21,091 bases of DNA, from assembly GCA_035536315.1 (NCBI GenBank), contig DATLOJ010000005.1, positions 1 to 21,091 on the forward strand, read 5' to 3'. Source of the stretch: DATLOJ01 sp035536315 (GTDB lineage: Bacteria > Actinomycetota > CADDZG01 > JAHWKV01). The position numbers and the translations under genes were made by a program. The notes under the pieces are model-generated. The model was not told where the DNA came from, did not search any database, and saw only the letters and a list, made by a program, of their open reading frames with translations. Below are positions 14,365-21,091 of this stretch, piece after piece. Numbering within the stretch: position 1 is the stretch's first letter; each line of letters starts with the position of its first letter.

Positions 14365-15597
14365 GTGAATCCGAACGAGCTTCGCCGGGACTTTCCCGCA
14401 CTCGACCAGCAGGTTAATGGGCACCCCCTGGTGTACCTCGACAACGGAGCGACCTCGCAGCGGCCGTCGGTAGTAATCGACGAGATCAAAAGGTTCTACG
14501 AGGAGGACAACGCAAACGTCCATCGTTCAGTCCATACGCTCGGGGAGCGGGCGACTGCTCTTTACGAAGGAGCACGAGAAAAGCTGGCCGAACTCATAGG
14601 CGCAGGGACGCGAGAACTCATCTTTACCAAGTCGGCGACAGAGGCCCTTAACCTTGTTGCCTACGCGTGGGGACGCCACCACCTCAAAGAAGGCGACGAG
14701 GTCCTGGTGACAGAGATGGAACATCACTCGAACATCGTGTCCTGGCAGCTTGCTTGTAAGGACACCGGTGCGGTACTGAAAGCCATTCCCGTCCTGGAAG
14801 ACGGGCTCCTGGATATGAAGACGTATGAGTCCATGCTCGGCCCCCGGACAAAAGTTGTTGCCGTTGCTCACGTCTCCAATGTGCTCGGGACTATCAACCC
14901 GGTCGCAGAGGTTTCTCGTCTTGCGCATGACGCGGGGGCGGTCGTGTGTTGCGACGGGGCGCAGGCCGTGCCCCACATGCCCGTCGACGTCGCAGCCCTT
15001 GGCTGCGATTTTTATGCCGGGACGGGTCACAAGATGTGTGCGCCAACCGGAATTGGCTTTTTGTGGGGCCGGGAGCAAATTCTCGAGGAGATGGAACCGT
15101 TCATGGGGGGCGGCGAGATGATCCTGGACGTCTGGATCGATCACGCGACATATAACGACCTGCCTTACAAGTTCGAGGCGGGAACTCCACCAATCGCGGG
15201 GGCCGTCGGTCTGGGCGCGGCAATCGACTACTTGAACGGGATCGGAATGAAAGCGATTCACGATCACGAGATGGAGCTGACCAAATACGCGATGCAGCGT
15301 ATGACGGAGCTTCCCGGGGCCGTTGTCTACGGGCCGACCGATCCCGAGGTCAAGGCAGGTTTGGTGTCGTTCACCCTCGGAGAGATTCACGCCCACGATG
15401 TCGGAACTTTCCTGGACTCAAAGGGAGTGGCGATTCGGGTCGGGCATCACTGTGCGAGGCCGCTCATGAGAAAGCTCGGAGTTCCGGCCACCGGCAGAGC
15501 TTCGTTCTATCTTTACAACACAACCGACGACGTCGACCGCATGATCGATGCATTGTTCGAAACACAAAAGCTCTTTGGCGGAGGTGGAATCTCTTGA
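14365..15597 (+). CDS. sufS: Cysteine desulfurase SufS
   Basis: Type II PLP-dependent cysteine desulfurase that takes sulfur from cysteine as a protein persulfide for Fe-S assembly, in the cytosol. It has 410 residues. The PLP-binding lysine is Lys223 in GTGHKMCAPTGIGFLWG, and the persulfide-carrying cysteine is Cys363 in VGHHCARPLM. Other family marks are YLDNGATSQRP near the N-terminus, NANVHRSVHTL, and EMEHHSNIVSWQ. It starts with GTG 14365, preceded by TACGAT rather than a ribosome binding site. Its TGA stop overlaps the TTG start of sufU, its expected sulfur acceptor. Confidence 0.97.
   Translation: MNPNELRRDFPALDQQVNGHPLVYLDNGATSQRPSVVIDEIKRFYEEDNANVHRSVHTLGERATALYEGAREKLAELIGAGTRELIFTKSATEALNLVAYAWGRHHLKEGDEVLVTEMEHHSNIVSWQLACKDTGAVLKAIPVLEDGLLDMKTYESMLGPRTKVVAVAHVSNVLGTINPVAEVSRLAHDAGAVVCCDGAQAVPHMPVDVAALGCDFYAGTGHKMCAPTGIGFLWGREQILEEMEPFMGGGEMILDVWIDHATYNDLPYKFEAGTPPIAGAVGLGAAIDYLNGIGMKAIHDHEMELTKYAMQRMTELPGAVVYGPTDPEVKAGLVSFTLGEIHAHDVGTFLDSKGVAIRVGHHCARPLMRKLGVPATGRASFYLYNTTDDVDRMIDALFETQKLFGGGGIS
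15580..15587 (+). promoter_or_regulatory. Ribosome binding site selecting TTG 15594 for sufU
   Basis: GGAGGTGG lies 6 nt before TTG 15594 and 15 nt before the in-frame ATG 15603. The spacing favours TTG as the sufU start. Confidence 0.5.
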
Positions 15598-16031
15598 GCG
15601 ACATGGACGACCTCTACAAAGAGGTAATCCTCGATCATTACCGGGCCCCCAGGAATCGCGGCCGCATCGAAGAGCCCGAAGTGCATCTGCACAGGGATAA
15701 CCCGCTTTGCGGTGACGAGATCGACCTTTATCTGGACCTCGAAGACGGCAAGGTGAAGGGAGTTACGTTCGAGGGCCGAGGATGTTCGATCTCCCAGGCA
15801 TCGATTTCGATGATGACCGAAGCGTTAACCGGCCTGACCCTGGAGGAGGCCGAGGGCGTTGCGAACTCCTTCAAGCACATGATGCAAGGAGACGAGGGAG
15901 CCGAAGGAGAAGACCTCGGAGAGCTCGTAGCCCTTAAGGGAGTCCAGAAGTATCCCGTGCGCATCAAATGCGCAATGCTCGGCTGGAACACCTTCCTGGA
16001 AGGGACCAAGTCCTACCGCGAAAAGAGTTAG
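15594..16031 (+). CDS. sufU: Fe-S assembly sulfurtransferase SufU
   Basis: SufU accepts persulfide sulfur from SufS through a zinc site and passes it to SufBCD; in Gram-positive bacteria it replaces SufE. It has 145 residues. The zinc and sulfur residues are Cys39 and Asp41 in NPLCGDE, Cys64 in GRGCSISQAS, and Cys126 in RIKCAMLGW. Between Cys64 and Cys126 lies the extra loop that distinguishes SufU from IscU. It starts at TTG 15594 within a TTGA overlap with sufS and has a good ribosome binding site. It is the last gene of the cluster here; no sufT follows, since the next gene is convergent. Confidence 0.96.
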   Translation: MSDMDDLYKEVILDHYRAPRNRGRIEEPEVHLHRDNPLCGDEIDLYLDLEDGKVKGVTFEGRGCSISQASISMMTEALTGLTLEEAEGVANSFKHMMQGDEGAEGEDLGELVALKGVQKYPVRIKCAMLGWNTFLEGTKSYREKS

Positions 16032-16071
16032 AGCCGCAGGCCGCTCCTTCGGGCCCCGATCGGCGATGCAA

Positions 16072-16090
16072 AGCTGTACCAGTTACAGCT
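16072..16090. terminator. Inverted repeat in the sufU / methyltransferase convergent gap
   Basis: AGCTGTA (16072-16078) pairs with TACAGCT (16084-16090) over a 5-nt loop. On the minus strand the stem is followed by TTTGC; on the plus strand there is no T-run. It lies between two convergent genes, where a bidirectional terminator would be expected, but the stem is modest. Confidence 0.35.
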
Positions 16091-16112
16091 AAGTCATCTA
16101 TTTCATGCTTTT

Positions 16113-16123
16113 CCTGTAACAGG
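16113..16123. repeat. Short inverted repeat CCTGT-A-ACAGG
   Basis: A perfect 5-bp inverted repeat with a single-base centre, 22 nt right of the larger stem-loop in the same 104-bp convergent gap. It is too tight to fold as a hairpin, so it may be a protein site or chance. Nothing else is seen in 16032-16135. Confidence 0.2.
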
Positions 16124-16135
16124 TGCAGATTCGCG

Positions 16136-16939
16136 TCACGAGTGCGGGGAGACGCGGCGTGCTACGTGAAGTGTCGACTGCCAATGCCGTTTGATTCGGC
16201 TCCCCGGCCGCTCGGCAATCCGTTCCCGGATGGCGGTGTAAAGCGTGTTCCTGCTTTCTTCTGGCATTGCTATGTGCCCCGAAAAGGTTTCCAGCAACCG
16301 GATGTACTCGTCGGCGGTGTATTCGAGCTCCCAGACGTAACGGCGAACGTCAACACGATCGAACCAGCCGGTCGCATGGATCTCATCGGCTGAATCCGAA
16401 ACGCGATCTGGTGTGGGTGGGGGCCACGGTTCACCCTTGCTCTCGCCGATCTCGTCGTAAACGTCCTGGATCTCCTCAAAAAAGGGATCAAACCCGGTGG
16501 GAAACGCGTGCGAAGCCTCCCAGAATGCCAGTGAGCCACCTCCGCGAAGTAGCCTCGAGGTCTTGTCGTAACGCAGATCTGGGTTGAGCCAATGCCACGA
16601 ATTGGCGGCGTAGATCAGATCGAAGGTTTCGTCTGAACATTCCCACTCCTCGAAGCTCGAGTTGATGATCTCCACGTTCGGATAGACCGTGAGGTCCCTG
16701 AATGCTTTGGCCGCCAGGTTGGCGCCGAGTTCGAGCGCGATCATGCGAAAGCCCATCCTGGCTAGTGGACGTGTCGCTTTCCCGGACGCACTGCCGATTT
16801 CGAGGATGAGTGGGTCATCAGGTAGATCAACGAGCGAAAGAAGATCGCTAAACAATTCGGACGGGTAATCGGGTCGCGCCTCGTCGTAACTCTCGGCACG
16901 AGTATCAAATGTGTCCCTGAGGTTCGGTGTTTCGCTCAT
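16136..16939 (-). CDS. Class I SAM-dependent methyltransferase (unknown substrate)
   Basis: Cytosolic methyltransferase of 267 residues with the Methyltransf_11/25-like fold. Motif I is LILEIGSASGKATRPLA at about 44-60, with Gly49 and Gly53 for SAM binding; Ser50-Ala51 replace the common CG. The acidic residue after strand 2 is in MIALELGANLA. The post-II region is FDLIYAANSWHWLNPDLRYDKTSRLLRGGG, typical of the family. The N-terminal FDTRAESYDEARPDYP resembles UbiE/trans-aconitate-type methyltransferases. ATG 16939 is chosen; the open frame continues 29 codons into the DUF2339 gene but that part is not conserved in character. It follows the DUF2339 gene by 13 nt and is probably co-transcribed. 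The substrate cannot be inferred. Confidence 0.9.
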   Translation of the reverse strand: MSETPNLRDTFDTRAESYDEARPDYPSELFSDLLSLVDLPDDPLILEIGSASGKATRPLARMGFRMIALELGANLAAKAFRDLTVYPNVEIINSSFEEWECSDETFDLIYAANSWHWLNPDLRYDKTSRLLRGGGSLAFWEASHAFPTGFDPFFEEIQDVYDEIGESKGEPWPPPTPDRVSDSADEIHATGWFDRVDVRRYVWELEYTADEYIRLLETFSGHIAMPEESRNTLYTAIRERIAERPGSRIKRHWQSTLHVARRVSPHS

Positions 16940-16952
16940 GCCAAAGCGCGAC

Positions 16953-19295
16953 TCAGCCCTCTGCGGTTTGGACGTCCGGCCCGAAGATCTTGTCTCTGTA
17001 TTTCGTGTAGACGTATGACGTCGCAAGCAAGATGACCCCGAGTGCGCCGAGCGAAACGATTCGGTAGAGGCCGGGGAGGTAGGAGAGGTCGTACAGGAAT
17101 ACCTTCAGAATCGTTAGCGCGAACAGTGCAATCGCAGCGATTCTGAGGCCTCTTTTCCTCCGCCAGAACCCGGCCGCCATCGCAATGATCGAGTACGCGA
17201 GCCAGACTCCTGAAATTGCCAGTTGCTGACTATTGCGAAGGGCGTCAAGGCGGATTGGGCTCTTCTCCAGCGCGATCAGCCGTGCGTAAAAGTCTTTAGC
17301 TTCGGCCGTAACGCCGGCGAAGGCGAGCAGGCCGGTGGTTGCGTCCAGAACCATTCCCGCTTGTGGGGACCATCGGTAGCCGGCCTGACGAATGATTCTG
17401 GAATGCAGGATCGAACCGGCAATCGCAACCAACACGACCGCAAAGCGTGGGTTGATGACGAGCCGGAAGGCCTCGATCGGCACATACGCGAAACAAGTCC
17501 CGACCACTGTCAGAAATGCAAATAGGTAAACGGTCAATGCACCGTGGTGGATCGAAGGAACTGCTTTGGTCCTTGCGTACCAGGCAAGCGGAATCGAGTA
17601 ACAGATCCACACCGCGCCCACTGTGATGGCGGTGGGGTATAGGAGGTCGGAAGGATTGATACCGGCCCTTGCTCCGAGCCATTGAAAGTAGTTGAAGGAT
17701 AGGTTGCTCAACAGAAAAGCTCCGGCAGCAATCCACCCGTAATTGACCATCGGGGCGGCCCACGTGACGTCGGGGCCCTCCGATTTGCGATAGATGCGGC
17801 CTGCCACGGCCCCCAGCACCGCGACTGTAAGAAGCACCAGCAGCCGCGGGCTGAGTAGCGGATCCAGCTGATCGAACTGGCCCCGTTCGAAAAAGTCTTT
17901 CGTGGCCGGGGCGGTAAGTAGGGACACGCCTAGAACCGCGGCTCCTGTAACTCGCAGATGCCGAATGTCGGTCTTTGAACCGAGATAAACAAGGGCGATG
18001 CCGATGACGGTCCAGACCGGAACCGTGCCCTCCAGCGTGAGCCAAAGTCTTGTCGCCACGAGGGCCATGAACACCGACTTGAGCGCGAACGGAATCGTGC
18101 TTCTTCGCAGGGCCACTAGGGGAGCGGCATATGCGACCGCCAGGAGCGTGACTATGGTCGCAAGCGTTGTGGAGTCGGTACCCATGATCTCGGTCAAAGC
18201 GCCTACGAGGAATCCGAGGTTGAAGGTTCCAACCACGTTGCGAAGGGCCTTGTGCTCCTCTACCGATTGGGCCAGCCGGTATCCCTCGATCGAGTAGTAG
18301 AGCGCCCAAATCAGGACGAGAAATATTGCCGCAATACTGACGAGCTGGGGCCGATAGTCGCGCGCGAACCAAACCGAGTAGGAGATGTATGTCGCGGCAA
18401 GGCTGATGGGCTCGAGAACCCACCATTTCTTCCGCCAGGCAACGAGGCCGAGAAGGCCCGCGTTTAGCAGGACGAGGTAGGCGAAGAATCCTTCTGGGGT
18501 TGCTCCGCCGCCCTGAAGCAGCACCGGTGTTAGAAACCCTCCCGCCCAACCGATCAGCCCAACGGCGAGCGAATCGAATCTGACTCCTCGTTCGAAGGAA
18601 AGGATTGTTACGAGCGCCATCCCGAGCACGGCCACGACCTGAGGCACCAGCCTGTAAAAGTTGTATGAGGCGTAGACGGACAGATACAGGATCACAAGCC
18701 CCGAGGCCAGGATTCCCTGCGAGAAGATGGGCAGCTTCTCGCGCTGCCGAGATGCACCGTAGACAAGAGCGGCGCCACCCGTTAGGCCCATGAGCACCCG
18801 GACCAACGGCGAGATCCAGTCGTGGTCGAACGCGTACTTGAGAAACAATCCCGCCCCAATGATCAACGCAAGAGCCCCGATGCGGTTGAGGACTCGCTCT
18901 CCAATGACTCTCTCCCACTCACCCTTCCACTTGGAAGGAGGTTTGACATTCGTGCGCCAAACCTGAGGCTGGGGAGTTTGAGCTCGCGTCAGAGTCTGGG
19001 GAGTTTGCGGGCTGAAAAGGCGCGGGTCGCCTTGCGCGGCTACGGCGGCGGGCTGTTGAGCTGGAGTGGCTGCTGCGCGTTGCTGGGCTGCGATCGTCCA
19101 GGGATCCTGGGGGCCCGCCGCCTCCGGCTCCTTTATTGCCATCGCAACCTGGATACTGTCGACGCCGGAGCGAAGCCGGGCAACCTCTCCGCGCAAGAGC
19201 CCCACTTCGCGAGACAGGTCTAGAAGCCTTGCGATGAAGATCGAGATCAGCACGATTAGCCCGACCAGGATCAACCAGACGACGAACAGCCCCAC
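16953..19295 (-). CDS. DUF2339 polytopic membrane protein
   Basis: Large membrane protein of about 780 residues, family DUF2339, function unknown. From GTG 19295 it begins with a single hydrophobic helix (GLFVVWLILVGLIVLISIF), then a short coiled coil (LSREVGLLRGEVARLRSGV), then a Gln/Pro/Ala/Thr-rich linker of about 75 residues, then the DUF2339 core opening with WERVIGERVLNRIGALALI and followed by roughly twenty hydrophobic segments. The open frame continues to 19460, but its first 46 codons overlap the tudS-like gene and read as nonsense, and GTG 19295 is the first usable start after that gene's stop. GAGA 8 nt upstream is a weak ribosome binding site in an AT-rich 27-nt leader. It lies between the tudS-like and methyltransferase genes, probably one operon. 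Confidence 0.87.
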   Translation of the reverse strand: MGLFVVWLILVGLIVLISIFIARLLDLSREVGLLRGEVARLRSGVDSIQVAMAIKEPEAAGPQDPWTIAAQQRAAATPAQQPAAVAAQGDPRLFSPQTPQTLTRAQTPQPQVWRTNVKPPSKWKGEWERVIGERVLNRIGALALIIGAGLFLKYAFDHDWISPLVRVLMGLTGGAALVYGASRQREKLPIFSQGILASGLVILYLSVYASYNFYRLVPQVVAVLGMALVTILSFERGVRFDSLAVGLIGWAGGFLTPVLLQGGGATPEGFFAYLVLLNAGLLGLVAWRKKWWVLEPISLAATYISYSVWFARDYRPQLVSIAAIFLVLIWALYYSIEGYRLAQSVEEHKALRNVVGTFNLGFLVGALTEIMGTDSTTLATIVTLLAVAYAAPLVALRRSTIPFALKSVFMALVATRLWLTLEGTVPVWTVIGIALVYLGSKTDIRHLRVTGAAVLGVSLLTAPATKDFFERGQFDQLDPLLSPRLLVLLTVAVLGAVAGRIYRKSEGPDVTWAAPMVNYGWIAAGAFLLSNLSFNYFQWLGARAGINPSDLLYPTAITVGAVWICYSIPLAWYARTKAVPSIHHGALTVYLFAFLTVVGTCFAYVPIEAFRLVINPRFAVVLVAIAGSILHSRIIRQAGYRWSPQAGMVLDATTGLLAFAGVTAEAKDFYARLIALEKSPIRLDALRNSQQLAISGVWLAYSIIAMAAGFWRRKRGLRIAAIALFALTILKVFLYDLSYLPGLYRIVSLGALGVILLATSYVYTKYRDKIFGPDVQTAEG
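18969..19007. repeat. In-frame direct repeat in the DUF2339 linker
   Basis: The 12-mer CTGGGGAGTTTG occurs at 18969-18980 and 18996-19007, a period of 27 bp or nine codons. It encodes repeated QTPQ units in the Gln/Pro-rich linker and looks like a small slippage or duplication product. Confidence 0.6.
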
Positions 19296-19323
19296 TAAAT
19301 ATTTCTCATTTTCATAAGCAACA

Positions 19324-20301
19324 CTAAACGGCGGCGGCCAGCTCGATCTCGATTCTGTACGGCTCGAGGTAAGTCGAGTGGATGTGATGCGGCAGTTCCA
19401 GCTCCTCGGCAATCGAGGATAGAGCGTTACGCAAGGGGGCCAGCTCTTCTCCGTCGTCACGGAAACGGCGCACGCTTGCTTCGATGAGTTCCAGGTCCCG
19501 GTCTGAGACTCGGCCCCTGGCGTCCAGAAGGAACCGGCCGATGGCCCTCAAATGCCCAGGTTTCGTAGCCGGCTCATCGAACGCTTTCAAGTACAAGCTC
19601 ATGAAATCCGGGATGAGATGTTCGGGATCGATGCCGCCCGAGCCAGACAAGAGGCCGTCGATTTCGCGTGTTGCAGATTCGCCATGAGTTTGTAGCTGCA
19701 GACGGCTCTGCGATGTGAACATCACCATCTGGCCGAGTGAACGTTCTCGGCTGAAGAAGTTCGCCAGCCGGTCGAAAGCGCAAACCTTCTCCACAAAAGC
19801 AGATATCGACGCAGGTGTTGAGAGGGCGGTTTCCTCGGCGATAGGAAGCTCCGGATGCCTTCTCATCATTTCGGCGGTGAAGAACCCAGGCCCCCTGCTG
19901 CGCTGGGGCGTTGCCAATCCAGTTGGTGCTGCTTCATCGAGCTCCGGGGCCGAATCAATAGCGCAGCTAGGAGAACGGCTCTTGAATATGTAGCCCCTGA
20001 GTTCGGCCATGTCGTCTTGTGACGAGCGCTCCCGCGCGTACTCGTTCATCTTCTCCGTCAGGTTTTCGCCGGTGCTCGGCATTACCAGCGATCGTTTCCC
20101 GGCCGACACTTCTACTTGAATCGGGGGCCGGGGCACGCCGAGCCCGATATCGACCTCAGGGCATACCGGGAGCCACTCAACGAAGGGCGAAAGCTTCTCG
20201 ATGAGCAGATGCTGTCTCTTGTGGGCTCCGTCGTAACGCACGCGCTCTCCAAGAAGACAGCTGGATATCCCGATGGAGATCGGGGGATGTTCCTTGATCA
20301 C
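19324..20301 (-). CDS. TudS-type DUF523-DUF1722 fusion, predicted [4Fe-4S] protein
   Basis: Two-domain protein of 325 residues. The N-terminal DUF523 domain corresponds to TudS, a [4Fe-4S] thiouracil desulfidase family; its three conserved cysteines are all present: Cys15 in SSCLLGERVRYDG, Cys47 in LPVCPEVDIGLGVPR and Cys113 in SRSPSCAID. The C-terminal DUF1722 (YbgA-like) part covers about 165-320 and ends in HSTYLEPYRIEIEL. Fusion of these domains is known. The start is taken as GTG 20301: DUF523 begins just after it, and TACGCT lies 7 nt upstream. The longer start ATG 20328 would overlap the start codon of the divergent regulator gene (CATG). Activity on thiolated uracil or tRNA is inferred from the family. 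It is followed after 28 nt by the DUF2339 gene. Confidence 0.86.
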   Translation of the reverse strand: MIKEHPPISIGISSCLLGERVRYDGAHKRQHLLIEKLSPFVEWLPVCPEVDIGLGVPRPPIQVEVSAGKRSLVMPSTGENLTEKMNEYARERSSQDDMAELRGYIFKSRSPSCAIDSAPELDEAAPTGLATPQRSRGPGFFTAEMMRRHPELPIAEETALSTPASISAFVEKVCAFDRLANFFSRERSLGQMVMFTSQSRLQLQTHGESATREIDGLLSGSGGIDPEHLIPDFMSLYLKAFDEPATKPGHLRAIGRFLLDARGRVSDRDLELIEASVRRFRDDGEELAPLRNALSSIAEELELPHHIHSTYLEPYRIEIELAAAV

Positions 20302-20308
20302 AGGGCCA

Positions 20309-20314
20309 AGCGTA
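20309..20314 (-). promoter_or_regulatory. Candidate -10 for the tudS-like gene
   Basis: On the minus strand TACGCT ends 7 nt before GTG 20301. It shares two bases with the plus-strand -10 of the divergent regulator gene. It supports GTG 20301 over ATG 20328 as the start of a leaderless message. Confidence 0.4.
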
Positions 20315-20318
20315 AACT
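20313..20318 (+). promoter_or_regulatory. Candidate -10 for the SufR-like regulator gene
   Basis: TAAACT ends 8 nt before ATG 20327 and is identical to the candidate sufB -10. No ribosome binding site precedes the ATG, consistent with a leaderless message. It overlaps the minus-strand -10 at 20309-20314. Confidence 0.4.
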
Positions 20319-20326
20319 CGATTGAC

Positions 20327-21091
20327 ATGCCCGTAGGTGATGATCAGTCCGTCAAGGCCGCAAAGGCCCTCGCGCTCCCTACGAGGGCGGCGATAATGTC
20401 CCATCTCTTGAGTGCCGGATCGCGCACGGCGCGCGAGGTTGCAGATGAGTTCTCCCTTCATCCGAACGTCGCTAGAGTTCACCTCGACCTTCTCGTCGAG
20501 GCGGGCTTCCTCGCAACGGGAGTAAGACGTCAGGCCAAGGGCCGCCCATCGAAGGTGTACTTCACCTGGGAAGGGGAGATGTCGACCCTCGAGGACTGGG
20601 AGGTCTCACCTCGCTCGGACCAGGTGCCGGCGGTTGGACTCGTTGCCGCCGAAACCGCAGCACCCGTCTACGCCGCGAACCCATACCGGCTCATCTCGGC
20701 GATCCTCGTGCGACTCGTTGAAAGACTCGACTCCAAAGAGCTTTACGCAATGGCCGAGCAGGTCGCGCGCGAGGAGGGCCGAAAGCTGGTCCTCGAGTAC
20801 AGGGCCGGGGGCCTTGACTTTGCAGCTGCAGTTCGGGCGATGGTCGAGGAGCTCCGCCGATTCTCTCCGCAAGTTCACGTGGTTTCGATAGAGGACGACT
20901 ATGCAGAGATCGAGACTCCCGACTGTCCGTTCAGGGAGATTGCACTCGAACATTCTGACCTTGTGGCCATCATCGACCCAGCGCTAAAAGAAGGTGCGAT
21001 GTCGGCCCTGGGGCACCCGAGCATCGTGGAGTCGGAGTTGTCGGTAGCCCGAGGCGACCCGGTCTGCCGCGAGACGGTCCGCAAACGGCTC
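20327..21091 (+). CDS. ArsR/SufR-like winged-helix regulator, truncated by the window edge
   Basis: An open frame of 255 codons from ATG 20327 to the last base, with no stop, so the gene continues past the window. The N-terminal 70 residues form a winged helix: LALPTRAAIMSHLLSAG, TAREVADEFSLHPNVARVHLDLLVEAGFLA as turn and recognition helix (about 34-62), and the wing RRQAKGRPSKVYF. The middle and C-terminal parts resemble the SufR-type ArsR/DeoR group, with the CPFREIA motif (Cys200) and a second cysteine at 247. The internal cysteines that bind the Fe-S cluster in SufR are not visible, so cluster sensing is uncertain. It is divergent from the tudS-like gene and probably controls it and itself (inference). 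TTG 20294 is an in-frame alternative start with GGGGGA 6 nt upstream. Confidence 0.82.
   Translation, partial: MPVGDDQSVKAAKALALPTRAAIMSHLLSAGSRTAREVADEFSLHPNVARVHLDLLVEAGFLATGVRRQAKGRPSKVYFTWEGEMSTLEDWEVSPRSDQVPAVGLVAAETAAPVYAANPYRLISAILVRLVERLDSKELYAMAEQVAREEGRKLVLEYRAGGLDFAAAVRAMVEELRRFSPQVHVVSIEDDYAEIETPDCPFREIALEHSDLVAIIDPALKEGAMSALGHPSIVESELSVARGDPVCRETVRKRL

Noticed and set aside
14527..15396. 289-codon minus-strand open frame opposite sufS
   Set aside because: sufS is unambiguous on the plus strand with intact catalytic residues; the antisense frame has no family features.
16940..17026. 29-codon N-terminal extension of the methyltransferase frame
   Set aside because: It overlaps the DUF2339 C-terminus and is Arg/Ser/Thr-rich; ATG 16939 gives a normal methyltransferase N-terminus.
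17296..18918. 540-codon minus-strand open frame overlapping the DUF2339 gene
   Set aside because: It is an out-of-phase shadow of the DUF2339 gene: no recognisable domain, Arg/Gly/Ser-rich composition typical of GC-rich frame shadows.
19296..19460. N-terminal extension of the DUF2339 open frame
   Set aside because: It overlaps the end of the tudS-like gene, has no conserved character, and the first codons after that gene's stop are not start codons until GTG 19295.
1..21091. tRNA genes, CRISPR arrays, insertion sequences, integrases or phage genes
   Set aside because: I found no cloverleaf-like segment, no regularly spaced repeats, and no transposase or recombinase motif in any convincing frame.

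Overview
The window looks like chromosomal DNA from an actinobacterium (Actinomycetota). The lineage is inferred and not resolved further. The grounds are a GC-rich sequence, a SUF operon in actinobacterial order (sufB-sufD-Rieske-sufC-sufS-sufU), an F420-dependent oxidoreductase-type protein, a LigC-like ATP-dependent DNA ligase, a RipA-like NlpC/P60 protein, frequent TTG and GTG starts, and many starts sitting 6-9 nt downstream of a TANNNT hexamer, which is the pattern of leaderless transcription. I see no tRNA, rRNA, CRISPR array, insertion sequence or phage gene.

Layout. 41-1066 (+) encodes a secreted coiled-coil NlpC/P60 hydrolase. It converges on a cytosolic S9 prolyl-oligopeptidase-type peptidase (1063-3054, -) and their stop codons overlap. 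From a divergent promoter region a mixed + strand run follows: trpF-like isomerase, F420-type oxidoreductase, moaA, an MrfA/YprA-type helicase, an ATP-dependent DNA ligase and the hemolysin III/PAQR protein trhA (3111-9083). Next is an unusual regulator-like gene (9136-10203): a LacI-type ligand-binding domain whose helix-turn-helix is absent and replaced by about 77 residues of histone-H1-like basic tail.

The central region (10273-16031) is the iron-sulfur assembly operon: sufB (with a palindromic iron-box-like site at its promoter), sufD, a Rieske ferredoxin, sufC, sufS (with its own possible promoter) and sufU. SufS supplies sulfur, SufU relays it, and SufBCD is the scaffold and ATPase.

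The right part runs leftwards: a TudS-type (DUF523-DUF1722) predicted Fe-S protein, a large DUF2339 membrane protein and a SAM-dependent methyltransferase (20301-16136, -). Divergent from them and running off the right edge is an ArsR/SufR-like winged-helix regulator (20327 onward), open for 255 codons without a stop. Its -10 hexamer overlaps the -10 of the tudS-like gene.

The most unusual items are the HTH-less LacI-like protein with the basic tail, the interlocked divergent promoters at 20301-20327, and the palindrome inside the sufB promoter. No gene-free stretch exceeds 300 bases. The longest gaps are 10204-10372 (sufB control region) and 16032-16135 (two short inverted repeats).
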